Positions 22,082 through 33,098 of a DNA stretch of 64,000 bases are shown piece by piece. The position numbers and the translations under genes are program-made. Source of the stretch: Agarophyton chilense (Eukaryota; Rhodophyta; Florideophyceae; Gracilariales; Gracilariaceae); assembly GCA_030374765.1 (NCBI GenBank), contig JARGXX010000116.1, forward strand, positions 1,025,284 through 1,089,283. Reading direction: 5' to 3'. Each line of letters starts with the position of its first letter. The stretch's first letter is position 1. Under the pieces are notes generated by a model, which saw only the letters and a program-made list of their open reading frames with translations, did no database searches and was not told the origin of the DNA.

Positions 22082-22887
22082 TGTCAAAGGCCATTACGAT
22101 TCCCCCGATGACCCAAATCGCTGTATCGGTCCATTCCCAGTCTTCAGGTCTCGTATCGATTCAGAACCACCCGAAAACGGTTCTGAAGCACCTTACCTTA
22201 CTGGGCAATGGAGTAATGGATATCTACCCTAACATGTCCTTTTTGGTCACACTCACCAACTTCCGAGATAAACCCGTGCGGTTACCTGAAGGTAGTGTGA
22301 CTGGTATAAGTCTACCCGCGCCCGTGGCTATTATGGAGGCCAAAATGGATAACCGTGTGACGCCAACTCCCGACAAGGATGTCGACTCTTTGGAGGGGAC
22401 GGTCGCCATCGGCGCAGATTTCAAATCCTATAGGCCACAGGTCCTTGATGTTCTCAGGGTATACCAGGGCGTATGGTCAGGTAGATTGGGCACAATCAGA
22501 GCCACTACCTACGGCATTGACCTTCAGGATGATGCTAGACCACAGTTCCAGCACACATACCCTACCCGCCTTAAAGGTAAGGGAATTGTCGCCAACCAGA
22601 TGGACAAGATGCTCAAAGCTGAAGTCATAGAGCCGGCGCCTCCAAACCGATCCGAATGGGCAAGTCCCCTTGTGCTCGTGGCGAAGAAAGGTGGCTCTTT
22701 CAGGTTCTGTGTCGACTACAGGAAGCTGAACACAGTAACCAAGAGGCTCTCATACCCGATACTCCGCATGGACGACTGTCTGGATTCCTTAGGCGAACTT
22801 TTCCAATGGTCATGCGACAGCTTGAAGCTCTCGCATGACCCTTGGTTTGAGGAATGTCTCAGCCACTTTCCAACGGGTAATGGATAG
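22082..22887 (+). pseudogene. Element B reverse transcriptase, N-terminal part with internal deletion
   Basis: Motifs WASPLVLVAKKGG, FRFCVDYRKLNTV and ILRMDDCLDSLGE are RT blocks. After the last of these the frame jumps to a short unrelated tail. Compared with B2 (37,762-37,983), about 50 residues between DSLGE and LRN-x-SATFQ are missing, a deletion that also shifts the frame. The catalytic centre resumes in the next frame as YLYD in place of YIDD. Confidence 0.8.
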
Positions 22888-25054
22888 TTTACTGTCCAGA
22901 GGCAAATGTAAGTTCGCCCAGGTCTATTTGTATGACGTTATATTCTTCTCACGGACCATAAAAGAACACCTTCTCCACGTGAAGAAGGAGCTAAAAACCC
23001 TACAGGACTCCGGAGAAATACTCAAACTCCGAAAATGCGCCTTCTTTCAGGTCTTGGTGGACTATCTCTGTCAAATCGTCCTTCCAGGAAACCTGAAGGT
23101 AGCCACACGGACCACGACTGCGATTCGTCATGGCAAGCCTGCTAGGACCCACACGGAACTACGATCCTTTGTGGGCTTGGGCAACGTTTACCGACGGTTC
23201 TTCCTAGGGATTGCCAAGATCTCGGCCTTTGTCAACGCGATTCTGAAGAAGGGAACACCTTCGGAGTTTGAAGCCCTTACCGACGACCGGTACGAGGCAT
23301 TTCAATCCCTAAAAGACAAATTGCTGAACCCACCCATATTGGCTTTACCAAAACCCTATAGGCCTTATGCCCTGGACAGAGACGCCTCTGATGTCCAAGT
23401 GGGATGTGCACTGCTACAGGAAAAGCAGTCACCGAAGGACTATCGACGTATTGGCTACTGGAGCAGAACGCTCACCAGCGCGAAGCGAAACTACAGTACG
23501 ACCGAAAAAGAATGTCCAGCCATCGTATGGTCCGTATTGATACTCCTTCCGTACCTCGAGGGAACCAGGTTTACCATTAGAACAGACCATGACTCACTCT
23601 GCTGGTTACTCAATATGACCGATGCATCAAGTCGCCTCGCTAGGTGGCGCCTCAGGCTTTTCAAATATGACTACGAGATAACCTATAGGCCAGGAATCAA
23701 GCACCACGAAGCAGATGCCCTCTCGCGATTCATTACCGACGTAACTGATGACACTCCATTGGACAACCTAATTCTTACCCCCTTTACAGACGATGGACCA
23801 CAGGAATATACGGAAACAGATGACCTTATGGGTAAGGTGCGATTGGAGGATCCTGAGGTTAAGAGGAACGAAGTATACATATTGAACTGGGAGACAGTAC
23901 CGCCCAATTCGGAACCATCTCAGGTTAATGCGATAGTCCCGAAGGAAAAAGAGTTCCTCCCTATAACTATTGAGGAACTCCTACAGGCGCAGGTCGAAGA
24001 CGGGTACTGCAAGGAAACAGTACAATTTGAAGGAACCTCAGGATGCTTGTTCGACTATAACCGATTTGGACTACTATGTCGCCGTTCACCGCTGGATGGC
24101 GCACTCCAACAGGTAATACCAACTTCGCTAAGGACGCAATTCCTATACCTCGCCCATCTCTTCCGCTTGGCTGGTCACCCTGGAGGCCGACAATTGTACC
24201 AGACTCTAAGGAAGTACTTCTACTGGCCACTAATGGCGCAGGACCTATGGCAAACCACACGGAACTGTGCATCGTGCGCACAGATCCGAGGGTCTCGTGC
24301 CAACCATCAGGCCAAATTGAAGCTCTTCCCCGCTGCAGGTCCAATAGAATTTGTCGCAATGGATATACTTGGGCCTCTGCCTAAGTCGTCTCATGGTAAA
24401 TGGTTTGTTTTGATTATAACCGATAGGTTTACCAAACTTACCCGAGCCCTACCCCTAGAGAAGACAAAGGCCACGAAAGGCGCCACGGCCTTTCTATCCC
24501 ACTGTGTACACCCATATGGCACGCCACTGTACATCCTTACGAATAACGGCAGCCAGTTTGTATCCAAATTCTTCTCACACGTTTGTGCTCCCTCAGGAAT
24601 CAAACATGTGACCACCACGGCGTACCACTCGCAAACCGATGGCCAAGCCGAACGCCTCAGCCGAACCCATCCGGACCGAATGTCACACTACGTATCGGAG
24701 CACTAATTGGACTGGGACGACTACGTTCAGCCACTGGTTTATGCCTACAACACGCCAGTGCACGCTTCCACGGAGACAACACTGTTCGACTTAACGCTAA
24801 CGAGAGGGCCGCCGCCGATAGCTGTTGACCTTCAAGAGTCTATCATACCTCAGGACATAACCGAAGGAATGACTCCGACCCAGGTAAAGCGCTACTCGCG
24901 CCAACGCATCGACCGCATTATCCAATCGGTCAGAACAGTACTAACCAAAACTCGACGGCGCTACAAGATCAATTTCGACAAAGCCGTTTGGGACACACCG
25001 ACCTATTGGGAAAGGAGATCTGGTTTACCCGGACCGGCCACCGAAGGACAGTGA
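22835..25054 (+). pseudogene. Element B RT end, RNase H and integrase
   Basis: One frame with a TAA at 24,704-24,706. It opens with LRNVSATFQRVMDSLL and VYLYDVIFFSR (RT active site with two substitutions). RNase H follows with ALDRDASDVQVG, STTEKECPA, IRTDHDSL and HEADALSR. Integrase follows with the HHCC finger (HLFRLAGH, CASCAQIRG), then FVAMDILGPL, ILTNNGSQF and TDGQAERLS. The second catalytic Asp of the DDE triad is Asn (TNNG for TDNG). The C-terminal part (24,707-25,054) is the usual basic integrase tail. Confidence 0.85.
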
Positions 25055-25427
25055 GAAACTTGAGCACACTACGCGGAAGCTCCTACCCTTATCTACGAGA
25101 CCATACAATGTCCTGAAGGCCAATGAAAACACCATCACGTTGCTAATCGACGGCCTACAGGACACCCTGTCTATTGACCTCGTGGCAAGAGCTCCCAGTT
25201 CCTCCGGGCCACCAAAGACCCAGCCCCCTGACCCAACGGAATCACCACGACCTCAGGTCGACGCTCGAGTCTCCACACCCCCTAAGGCAGTTCCTGCGGA
25301 CTCGACTAGCCCCACGGACCCGATTCTTAACGCCAACTACTATGAATCATCTCTCCCAACTTACTCCGATGGATTCACCTCTCTGGAACACACTCTCATT
25401 CCAAAGAATGAACATTAACCGGAATAT

Positions 25428-25688
25428 TTGATTGAGCGCATCATCTCCGCATTTCGGGGAGAAAATAGAACTATGCGATATCGCGTCCGTTGCTTCGGCT
25501 ACGCACCTGAGAAAGACACTTGCCAAGAGCCTCAAACCATTCCGGCTGATTTTATCACCTGCTATTGGCGCAGAATCAGCCACACGGAGCACGCCCTTCA
25601 GAAGGGAGCCACCATTCAACCATTGGTCCGAATAATCCCAAGACGCCTCCCAAACCGCCTCCCGACACGACAATTCGCCAGAACATGA
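25428..25688 (+). pseudogene. Element B chromodomain, degenerate
   Basis: IERIISAFRGENR, RVRCFGYAPEKDT and CQEPQTIPADF followed by CYWRR align with the chromodomain of element A. Two aromatic cage positions are Cys here (RCFGY for KWYGW, DTCQEP for DTWEP), so methyl-lysine binding would be lost. Neighbours: integrase upstream, antisense ORF convergent downstream. Confidence 0.7.
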
Positions 25689-26122
25689 CGGTTCGTCGTA
25701 GCTTCCGCATCAGGGAACAACGTCAGTATCTCAGAGACATCTGAAGAAGACCCGAGACGCTCTCAAGATTAGACGCCGTCCCGGGGGATCTTCGTTTGAG
25801 ATACAAGAACGACCTTTGGAACGCACATGCATAATTCATTTGACATCCAACAGAAGTAGAACAGCCCTTTACATGACCTCAAAGTTCGCGGATGCGCTCT
25901 GAACACCAACAAGACGCACTGGTGCGGAGCAGGAGTAACTCTGTCGTCCTCATAAGAATCTACAGGAGCGAAATCGGGACTAGGGTCAGTCGAGGAGCCA
26001 ACTGGACCACCAGAGCCGGCCCCAGCGAGCCGAGCACGCTTCTTCGGCGGAGATTCATCTGAGGAACTATTGGCACCATCGGAAGCCTCCCGTTCACTTA
26101 AATTGAGACCCTACCGGGCATC

Positions 26123-27840
26123 CTAGTCGGCAATAACCCTCTCGGACATCGCCTGCGCATTCTGCTGCCGGATATTGACCATGGCGGTCTTCAGGTCCTG
26201 ACGTTGTTGTACAACCGCAGCGTAGCGAGCCGAGCAACGCGCCCAGGAGCAGGCTTCCCTCAGGACTGTCGCAATGTCCATCAAGGCCGTAATACCAACG
26301 GGACTGCAGACATGACGGATATCCGCGGCTGCATCCTTAACCGAAGCAGGCAAGTTTGGCAATGGAGAGGACGTAGCGATGTCGACGCTCCCAGTGGACG
26401 CTTGAGCAAGTGCCTCTCCTACAGGTCTTTCGGCTTCGACAGTAATCTCGCCAGGAGGGATGTTCACTTGGGCGACGGGCGGTTCATACGAGACCTCATC
26501 CTGAGGAGCAGCACCCGAAGGAGCTGGAGGGGGGAAAGCGGTTGGCAACACAATAGCGGACTCGACCGGAGGATTAACGCCCTCTACAGGTAGGACGAAG
26601 GAATCTTCACCGAAGAATTTTCCGTCGGACAGACCTGCAGGAATCAACGGCGTGGCTTCCACATCAGACTCGAACCACAGAGAATCGAAACCAATGGCCG
26701 TCGGATAATATTACAGCACATGACGCCTTGCAATGTCCGACGGTTGATTCCTCAACGGCTTGACGGGAGAGGCACGAGCGTCGTCCCGACCCTGCGGATG
26801 CAACGTAATCGGCGTGAATGAGTCCGTATCCAATTCATACCAAAGGAACCCGGGATACTTGCCCCACTCGACCTGTACGACATGATCCAAAAGAGCCTCG
26901 GTCTCTTCGACGTCGAACTGGGTCCCACGGACAATTTCCTGAATGCCCAGGTTCCTTAGTAAACTGATCATGATGTCCGGGAGCAGTACTAGGCGACTTG
27001 GAGGACCGGGTATGTTCTCATCGTACCACACCCTCCAATCCTCCGAACGGACATTACCACGGATTCCGTACTTCTCGGTATCCAGGAAGGTTATGAGCGA
27101 CATCACGCCGAGCTCGAAGAAGAATACCTGCCAGGACAACGAATACATTCGGTCATTGTCGTCACCCATGAGTTGAGACGAATGGTACGCCACCACGGAC
27201 GGCGTGGGTACCAAAAGGAGCAGCGAGACACGCCAGTACATAACCCTATGGTTCTCATCCGCCCTGGCAAAGACAGATATAACTGAAGACGCATGGCGCC
27301 GCCCATGTCGTGAAACTCCACCTGGTGCCAGCAGAAGAAGAACTCCAGGGATTGACGTAAATCCCCATCCGGCTCGAGCATTTCGTTCCAACAGACCCTA
27401 TTGGACATTCAGAACAGGCGGTCATACGGCGGTTGAAAGCATATGAGCGCCAAGAGGTTGTGACCCGCCAGAAGAAATCGCACATGAGGCGAGATGAAGT
27501 CCGTGTATAGGTCAGAAAGGAATTTGTTCACCCTGAACTGGTACTCGGCTTCCTCCTCGCAGCGGACGTACGGCATGTCCGCTTGAATGAAGGTGCGACA
27601 CCGCGTCGCCGAACGCGGATCCACAGAACAATGTAACTACCGTTTGTACCACGAGACGCTGCGCGCGTTCTTACTGCCCCTCCGGAAATCAGGTATCGTC
27701 GTGAACCTTCGGGCGTCGAGAAACATATGGCAGAACCTTTGGTATTGTTCGACAGAGGACGGAAGAATGGCATGATGCCCTGCCCGGGGGTATCGTCCGA
27801 TGGTATGGTCATAGCGGTCCCGGGGACTTTCGTAGGTCAC
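26123..27840 (-). pseudogene. Antisense-ORF protein (aORF) of element B
   Basis: Runs opposite to pol, from about 27,840 to 26,123. Segments in order: 27,840-27,637, 27,624-27,409, 27,408-27,103 (same frame, separated by single stops), then 27,391-26,711 and 26,662-26,123 after a shift. Motifs DMPYVRCEEEAEY, VVAYHSSQLMG, TEKYGIRGN and a C-terminal helical stretch (QQRQDLKTAMVNIRQQ) parallel element A's aORF. The first two stops are at the same codons as in copy B2, so they predate the split of the two copies, were spread by gene conversion, or are tolerated. Function unknown. Confidence 0.65.
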
Positions 27841-28393
27841 TTGGTATCCCGAGGAGTTCCCCGCTTAGTTGTTCGAAGCCATGGTGCCGCAAATTACAGG
27901 TTGGTTCACCGGAAAGTGGATAAGAAAGCAGTCGGAATCGACATAGTCCGGAGGGAGAATAGCGTACCCAACAGTTTTATAAGGCGAGTTCGGCATCGCG
28001 CGCGACCAATAGAAAAGTACCACGATGGGAAGACGAGTGACGGAATTGACCCGAGCGGACTGACAGGGGTGAACCACGGTAGACGAAGCGCGAAGGGTCG
28101 CTTAAGGAAGAACGGAGACTAAGGAATAAGCCAATGTACCGTCCCAGCAACGCGACTTGAGGAGTGCGCCGGCGATGCACCTATGGTCAGCGCTCACGGC
28201 ACGTGGGAGTTTCAATCCTTAGGCAAAATAATTTCCCTTCGGTGCCAATGGTCAGCTCACGTTTCCGGCATCCTTGCAGGCAGTGACGACGCTACGTATC
28301 GTCGCGCCCGAAGGTACTGGGAGCAACGAAGTGCTCGCGTCCTCTGGGTCAAGCATGAGGCCATCTGGACTTCGCCGTTGCGGCCCAATCCTA

Positions 28394-28405
28394 AGGAGGG
28401 AGATG
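28394..28405 (+). other. Element B polypurine tract
   Basis: AAGGAGGGAGAT lies directly before the TGTG of the right LTR. It would prime plus-strand synthesis. Confidence 0.6.
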
Positions 28406-28848
28406 TGTGAAGGAGCGATGAGAATGGCTGAGCCTTGTATGCCACCGGGCCCCGAAGGATCTTACGGACGCCACGTGGACGGGTTGTCCTCAGGTGGACT
28501 CATGTAGATTATTAATTTATTTTAATTATTGTAATAGATTAGCATTACAGGTCCATGGAGATCCCAGCGCCTCGCCAGTACTATTTATTTGGATCGAGTG
28601 ACGTTTCTCCCTTAGAGTAAGGTAGGCACCGTTAGGATACTAAATATCTTTGGTATATTAGTTCCAACGTTTGTTCTTCAAGCCATCGTTTCCGTAGCTC
28701 TAACCTGTAGGACTACGCAGCGAACGCCAGCCAATTGCACCAAGTAATCTTGGAGTGCCGCCGGCAAGGATTTGGACCGTAGGACCTGCGCTACCACGCT
28801 ACCTCCGGTCGAGACCCGTACACTGACTCAACCCTTCATTGAGTTACA
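28406..28848 (+). repeat. Right (3') LTR of element B
   Basis: 443 bp, beginning TGTGAAGGAGCG and ending GAGTTACA. Its first ~150 bp are nearly identical to the B2 LTR (complement of 32,380-32,533), while the rest differs at many sites, which marks one edge of a conversion tract. Confidence 0.88.
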
Positions 28849-29417
28849 GGAAGGTAACTTACTAGCCGAAAAAGTTGATTGCAGCGCATCGATTCGTTCT
28901 TTCTTCCTGGAAAACAATTGAATGGCTCTCAATCAAAGAGACTGACTCTACCTTCTCAATCTGATATAAAACGTGCGCAAGTGAGAGCAATAGACATAAT
29001 AGAAAGCGTACAATATAGGTAAACTACACAATAAAGAAGTGAAGCAGCTTGTGACCTTTGTAAATATACCAAGTTCAAAGAAAGGCCTAACGTAAACGCT
29101 CAAGAACAACTGCGAATCTGTTATGTCGCTCGCGCATCTGTTTTGTAGCTCAAAAAGTACCTACACAATAAAGAAATGAATCAGCTTGAGGTCTTTGTAA
29201 ATCTACCACGTCCAAAGAAAGAGATTCTTTGAGTTCTAAAGAACACCTTCGCATCTGTTTTATCGCTCAAAAAGTCCACGCATACGACTAAAGCCATGAA
29301 GAGTGGGATGGAGGTGAGCTGAGAAGCAAAACTTTCTGCTCAATTATCTCGACGTAATAACTGCTCCAGCTTGCTAGTCATCTTTGCATCTCAGGTTCAA
29401 ATGTCGCGCCCTTTTTC
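28849..29417. repeat. 3' region of the MULE with inverted gene-end copy and two ~130-bp tandem repeats
   Basis: It begins with the inverted copy (28,864-28,915) of the transposase gene end. About 29,020-29,290 holds two diverged tandem units, each running from CTACACAATAAAGAA through TTTGTAAAT and CAAAGAAAG to CGCATCTGTTTT and GCTCAAAAAGT. No ORF of note. It joins the right TIR at 29,418. Confidence 0.65.
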
Positions 29418-29699
29418 TCATCGACATCCTCAGGACTTGGCGCGAGGAGATTTGGGGAAAGAGGGCGCGAGTTGCGGCCGGCTAGCGCATTGGACGAGAA
29501 GTGAGAGAGGACGATATGGACGATGTGTGAATGGCCTGATACGCATATGCGCAAAGAGTGCCATGCGAGCTCAGAGAGCACACTCCAAATTGGGGGCCAC
29601 GACGCATTGTACAGTACCTGAAATGCGGCCTGAATTTTAATTTATCTACATCAAATCTATTTCATACATACCAGACGTCTTGTATTTTGGGCTTTTGCC
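29418..29699 (-). repeat. Right TIR of the MULE
   Basis: Inverted partner of 12,651-12,932, ending ...TTTTGCC. ORFs inside are repeat frames. Confidence 0.88.
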
Positions 29700-29708
29700 C
29701 GAAATTAG
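29700..29708. repeat. Right 9-bp target-site duplication of the MULE
   Basis: CGAAATTAG, identical to 12,642-12,650. Confidence 0.9.
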
Positions 29709-30048
29709 GGACGGCGGCGGGCGATCCAATCAGCGTAATCGAATTCCCAATTGTTATACGCGTCGAGAACTGCAAGCTGTTCTTGACAAGCTTACTACAG
29801 TGGCTGAATTTGAAATAGCCGTTATTAACGAAGCATTTCTTCCTTATGGTTTAGACTCTTATTTCCAGCGAATTGGTTATTCTAAAATAAGGGCTAAAAT
29901 CGGAATTGCTTTGTTTGTTGTCACACGTATCCTGCCGTTTACTTGAGGTGCATTCTGAGGAGGCGGAGGCGGAGGCGGAGGTGAAGGCGAAGGCCATCAC
30001 ACCCTGAAGCGCATCAAAAATGGATCTCATGCTGGCCATGCTTTTGCA

Positions 30049-30363
30049 TCAACAGATGACACAAACTGCCTTGAATACAGACATGCTGGTGCAACAGGGC
30101 TTCGCTACTTCATGAAAGGCAACTGTTTTCACGTATGCATGCATCTGGGCGTCATAAACACGACGCATGTTTTGTTGTTGTCGCAAGTAAATGGATGCGT
30201 TTTGCATATTTGATGTATGAGCTCGGATAAGGCTGACGAAATGCACCAATTGCTTCCATGGACATTGGCCCAGCTGTTGAGGTGTGATGCTCTTTCCAAC
30301 AGCCGCTTCCATTTGCGCAATGAGAAGGTAATATGCCGGCGCAGGTCCTGGCAGTACAAACAA
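30049..30363 (-). CDS. Small hypothetical ORF or exon remnant, unrecognised
   Basis: A 104-residue frame with balanced composition (WKQLVHFVSLIRAHTSN, YDAQMHAYVKTVAFHEV). I do not recognise a family. Just upstream on the minus strand the text CTACTTTTGTTTGTACTGCCAG looks like a 3' splice site, so this may be the last exon of an older gene. An overlapping plus-strand frame (29,680-29,946) also reads protein-like near its end. GGAGGC hexamers occur at about 29,957-29,985. Support is weak. Confidence 0.25.
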   Translation of the reverse strand: MFVLPGPAPAYYLLIAQMEAAVGKSITPQQLGQCPWKQLVHFVSLIRAHTSNMQNASIYLRQQQNMRRVYDAQMHAYVKTVAFHEVAKPCCTSMSVFKAVCVIC

Positions 30364-30865
30364 AAGTAGGAATTTAGTCGATGCCGTCGAGGCGTGCTGC
30401 TAAAACCTTGCTTATTTGTAATTTAAGCCGGAAAAAAAGAATTGTAGGTTTGCAAATTAAAAACGGGACGTTCCGAAAGCGGTCCTTATTCCAGAAACAA
30501 GGTCGATTTCCCTTTTTTAAAAAGGGCTAATAGCGCACCCCTGTTTATTTCTTTTTTCTCGGTCCCTTTTTGACTTTGGCCATTTAATCAATACCATAAG
30601 CTACACTATTGTGACTTAATTAAACGGTCACAAAATTAAGAACAAATGACTTGTTCTTTACAGAAATTCTTACAAAGCGGTTACACAAACCACGAAATTA
30701 GAATAGCAAAGAAGAATTTAATGAGCGTTGTTGTCAAAAGATCAATGAGTGAAGAGGCGTAAAACATTTCAAAAGCTTAGTAAAATTCTTTCTTTTCTTT
30801 CCAAACTTCTCATTCAGCAGCAGTGGGAAGGAAATCGTGCTTAACTCCCGTAGCAAAGAGATCAA

Positions 30866-31760
30866 TTGATTCTTTTTACAAAAAGAATAATTCTTTTAAC
30901 AAAATGTCCTAAAAGACTTGAGGAAGCCATAAATTTGTCTCAGTTTATCTTCAAAACAAAAGGGAATATGGAAATATGTTTAATACCAAAAACTATTCGT
31001 AAGTTATGCAAGAAAGGAAATCGTAACCTCCTACGCAAAGTAGAAAAAAGGCATTTTTCATCTCAACTAAAATATAATTTTAATTTAACTGTGATTTCGC
31101 GTCGGGTGCAGCAGATATTATCATCGTCTTCTAACATGAAGTATATGAAGAATGAGAAAGCATTAGAATCGACGCTAAAGCACGTAGAACCAAGGCTGTA
31201 TTAGGCTGGTAAATATCATGCTTTACCTTTAGCACAGTGGTCTAAAGTTATATTTTCTGATGAAAAAGGGTGGAAAGAAAACGAGATATCAAGATTGTGT
31301 TTTATTTGCATGCTAAAAATGAAATAATGTCACTTGGTATATTCTAATTTCGCACTTTACAGTAGCGTTTTCCTGTTTTTCTGAGGGAGAAAGTAGCGCT
31401 GAAAGAAGATGGCACAAGTTTTGATACCTTTCATATTGGTTGTCTAGGTCCAACACTTCTCAATGGAAACACTCCCCCGGATGTCGAGAGTCCCAAAAAA
31501 ATTTGAGGGTGTTATATGCTAATTTTGGTCACTGTATCTACTGTGTATACGACCAGTGGTCTCATATTATGCCAATTGGCCTCATATTGGGCCTAATTTA
31601 TAATAACGATAAAATTTGGAAACTGTTCAATTTCCTTGAATTATTTTCTCTAAAAGTTTTTAACACTCTCTTCTTCTCTGTCGTTAATCTCAAAGATCAT
31701 GAGCAATCGTCCACAACCTCTACAAAACATCATCTTTACTCCATTTTTTCATAATTTATC
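30866..31760 (+). pseudogene. Tc1/mariner transposase fossil
   Basis: RRVQQILSSS and HALPLAQWSKVIFSDEKGW match the Tc1/mariner pattern before and around the second catalytic Asp (W-x-x-V-I-F-S-D-E). Near 31,565-31,620 a shifted frame reads W-P-x-x-G-P-N-L followed by degraded codons and N-L, aligning with the WP-x-x-SPDLNPIENLW block that precedes the third catalytic residue. Multiple stops and shifts show advanced decay. The surrounding DNA is markedly AT-rich compared with the gypsy elements. Termini were not identified. Confidence 0.6.
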
Positions 31761-32087
31761 AAATATTTCATCATCAAAGGATTCCCAACGTGTAGTGGGA
31801 AATAGAGTAAACACCCGCGCTCGTCTTGTCACATCAAAGAGCGACAGTAAAAAATTCTTTGGCACGCAATAGTAGACGAAACTCTTAAGCGGAAGTGTTA
31901 CAAAAGTAGACGTTGTTGACAAAAATATTCGAAAAAACACTTTTGCCACCATAGACTTTGAGCTACCTCATCACCAAAACGTGGCACTCTCAAAATTTGA
32001 AAATTAAAAACAAAGCCACATGTCACGTTTTAGAAAACTGCTCGCGAAGCCATCAAGTCCAACGTGGAGATGAATGGTGTTGCTATT
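31761..32087. other. AT-rich spacer
   Basis: No gene or repeat recognised. It ends at the outer edge of the B2 LTR. Confidence 0.5.
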
Positions 32088-32533
32088 TGTAAAGCAATGA
32101 CTAGTGGGTCAGCGTGAGGGTCTCAACCGGTGGTAGCGTGGTAGAGCGGGTCCTAAGGTTCGAATTCTTGACAGTGGCACTCCCATAGTACTTGGTGCAA
32201 TGGGCTGGCGTTTACTGCGTAGTCCTAAAGGTCAGAGCTATGGAAACGATGGCTTGAAGACCAATCGGTGGAACTAATATACCGAAGGGGCTTATTTAGT
32301 ATTCTAACGGTGCCTGCCTTACCCTAAGGAAGAAACGTCACTCGATCCAAGTAAATAGTACTGGCGAGGCGCTGGGATCTCCATGGACCTGTAATGCTAA
32401 TCTCTTACAATAATTAAAATAAATTAATAATCTACATGAGTCCACCTGAGGACAACCCGTCCACGTGGCGTCCGTAAGATCCTTCGGGGCCCGGTGGCAT
32501 ACAAGGCTCAGCCATTATCATCGCTCCTTCACA
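32088..32533 (-). repeat. 3' LTR of element B2
   Basis: On the plus strand it runs TGTAAAGCAATG ... CGCTCCTTCACA, the complement of the element B LTR. A pyrimidine run (CTCCCTCCTTAGG) follows at 32,536, the complement of the polypurine tract. It holds TGGTAGAGCGG and GGTTCGAATTC near 32,128-32,167, which resemble pol III A and B boxes. Confidence 0.87.
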
Positions 32534-33098
32534 CATCTCCCTCCTTAGGATTGGGCCGCAACGGCGAAGTCCAGATGGCCTCATGCTTGACCCAGAGGAC
32601 GCGAGCACTTCGTTGCTCCCAGTACCTTCGGGCGCGACGATACGTAGCGTCGTCACTGCCTGCAAGGATGCCGGAAACGTGAGCTGACCATTGGCACCGA
32701 AGGGAAATTATTTTGCCTAAGGATTGAAACTCCCACGTGCCGTGAGCGCTGACCATAGGTGCATCGCCGGCGCACTCCTCAAGTTGCGTTGCTGGGACGG
32801 TACATTGGCTTATTCCTTAGTCTCCGTTCTTCCTTAAGCGACCCTTCGCGCTTCGTCTACCGTGGTTCACCCCTGTCAGTCCGCTCGGGTCAATTCCGTC
32901 ACTCGTCTTCCCATCGTGGTACTTTTCTATTGGTCGCGCGCGATGCCGAACTCGCCTTATAAAACTGTTGGGTACGCTATTCTCCCTCCGGACTATGTCG
33001 ATTCCGACTGCTTTCTTATCCACTTTCCGGTGAACCAACCTGTAATTTGCGGCACCATGGCTTCGAACAACTAAGCGGGGAGCTCCTCGGGATACCAA

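Larger units (their letters stand above)
18409..28848 (+). mobile_element. Element B: chromodomain Ty3/gypsy retrotransposon with antisense 3' gene
   Basis: Complete in outline: LTR 18,409-18,855, primer site, gag, protease, RT, RNase H, integrase, chromodomain, antisense ORF, polypurine tract, LTR 28,406-28,848. Both LTRs run TGTGAAGG...GTTACA and differ at many positions, so the insertion is old. The usual 5-bp target duplication is not seen (GAAAC before, GGAAG after). Coding parts carry an RT deletion, shifts and catalytic substitutions, so the copy is dead. Confidence 0.88.
12651..29699 (+). mobile_element. Mutator-like element (MULE) with long TIRs, split by gypsy element B
   Basis: The element begins GGCAACAGG and ends in the complement of GGCAAAAGC. 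It has about 282-bp terminal inverted repeats and an exact 9-bp CGAAATTAG duplication. Internal genes on the plus strand are a Ulp1-like protease piece, FAR1-like DNA-binding regions and a MULE transposase with a SWIM-like finger. Removing the gypsy insertion (18,409-28,848) leaves an element of about 6.6 kb. All coding parts contain stops or shifts, so this copy is non-autonomous now. The TIR pair being about 17 kb apart is explained by the nested insertion. Confidence 0.88.

Noticed and set aside
32120..32170. A tRNA gene in the B-family LTR
   Set aside because: A and B boxes are too close together and no cloverleaf with a 7-bp acceptor stem can be drawn.
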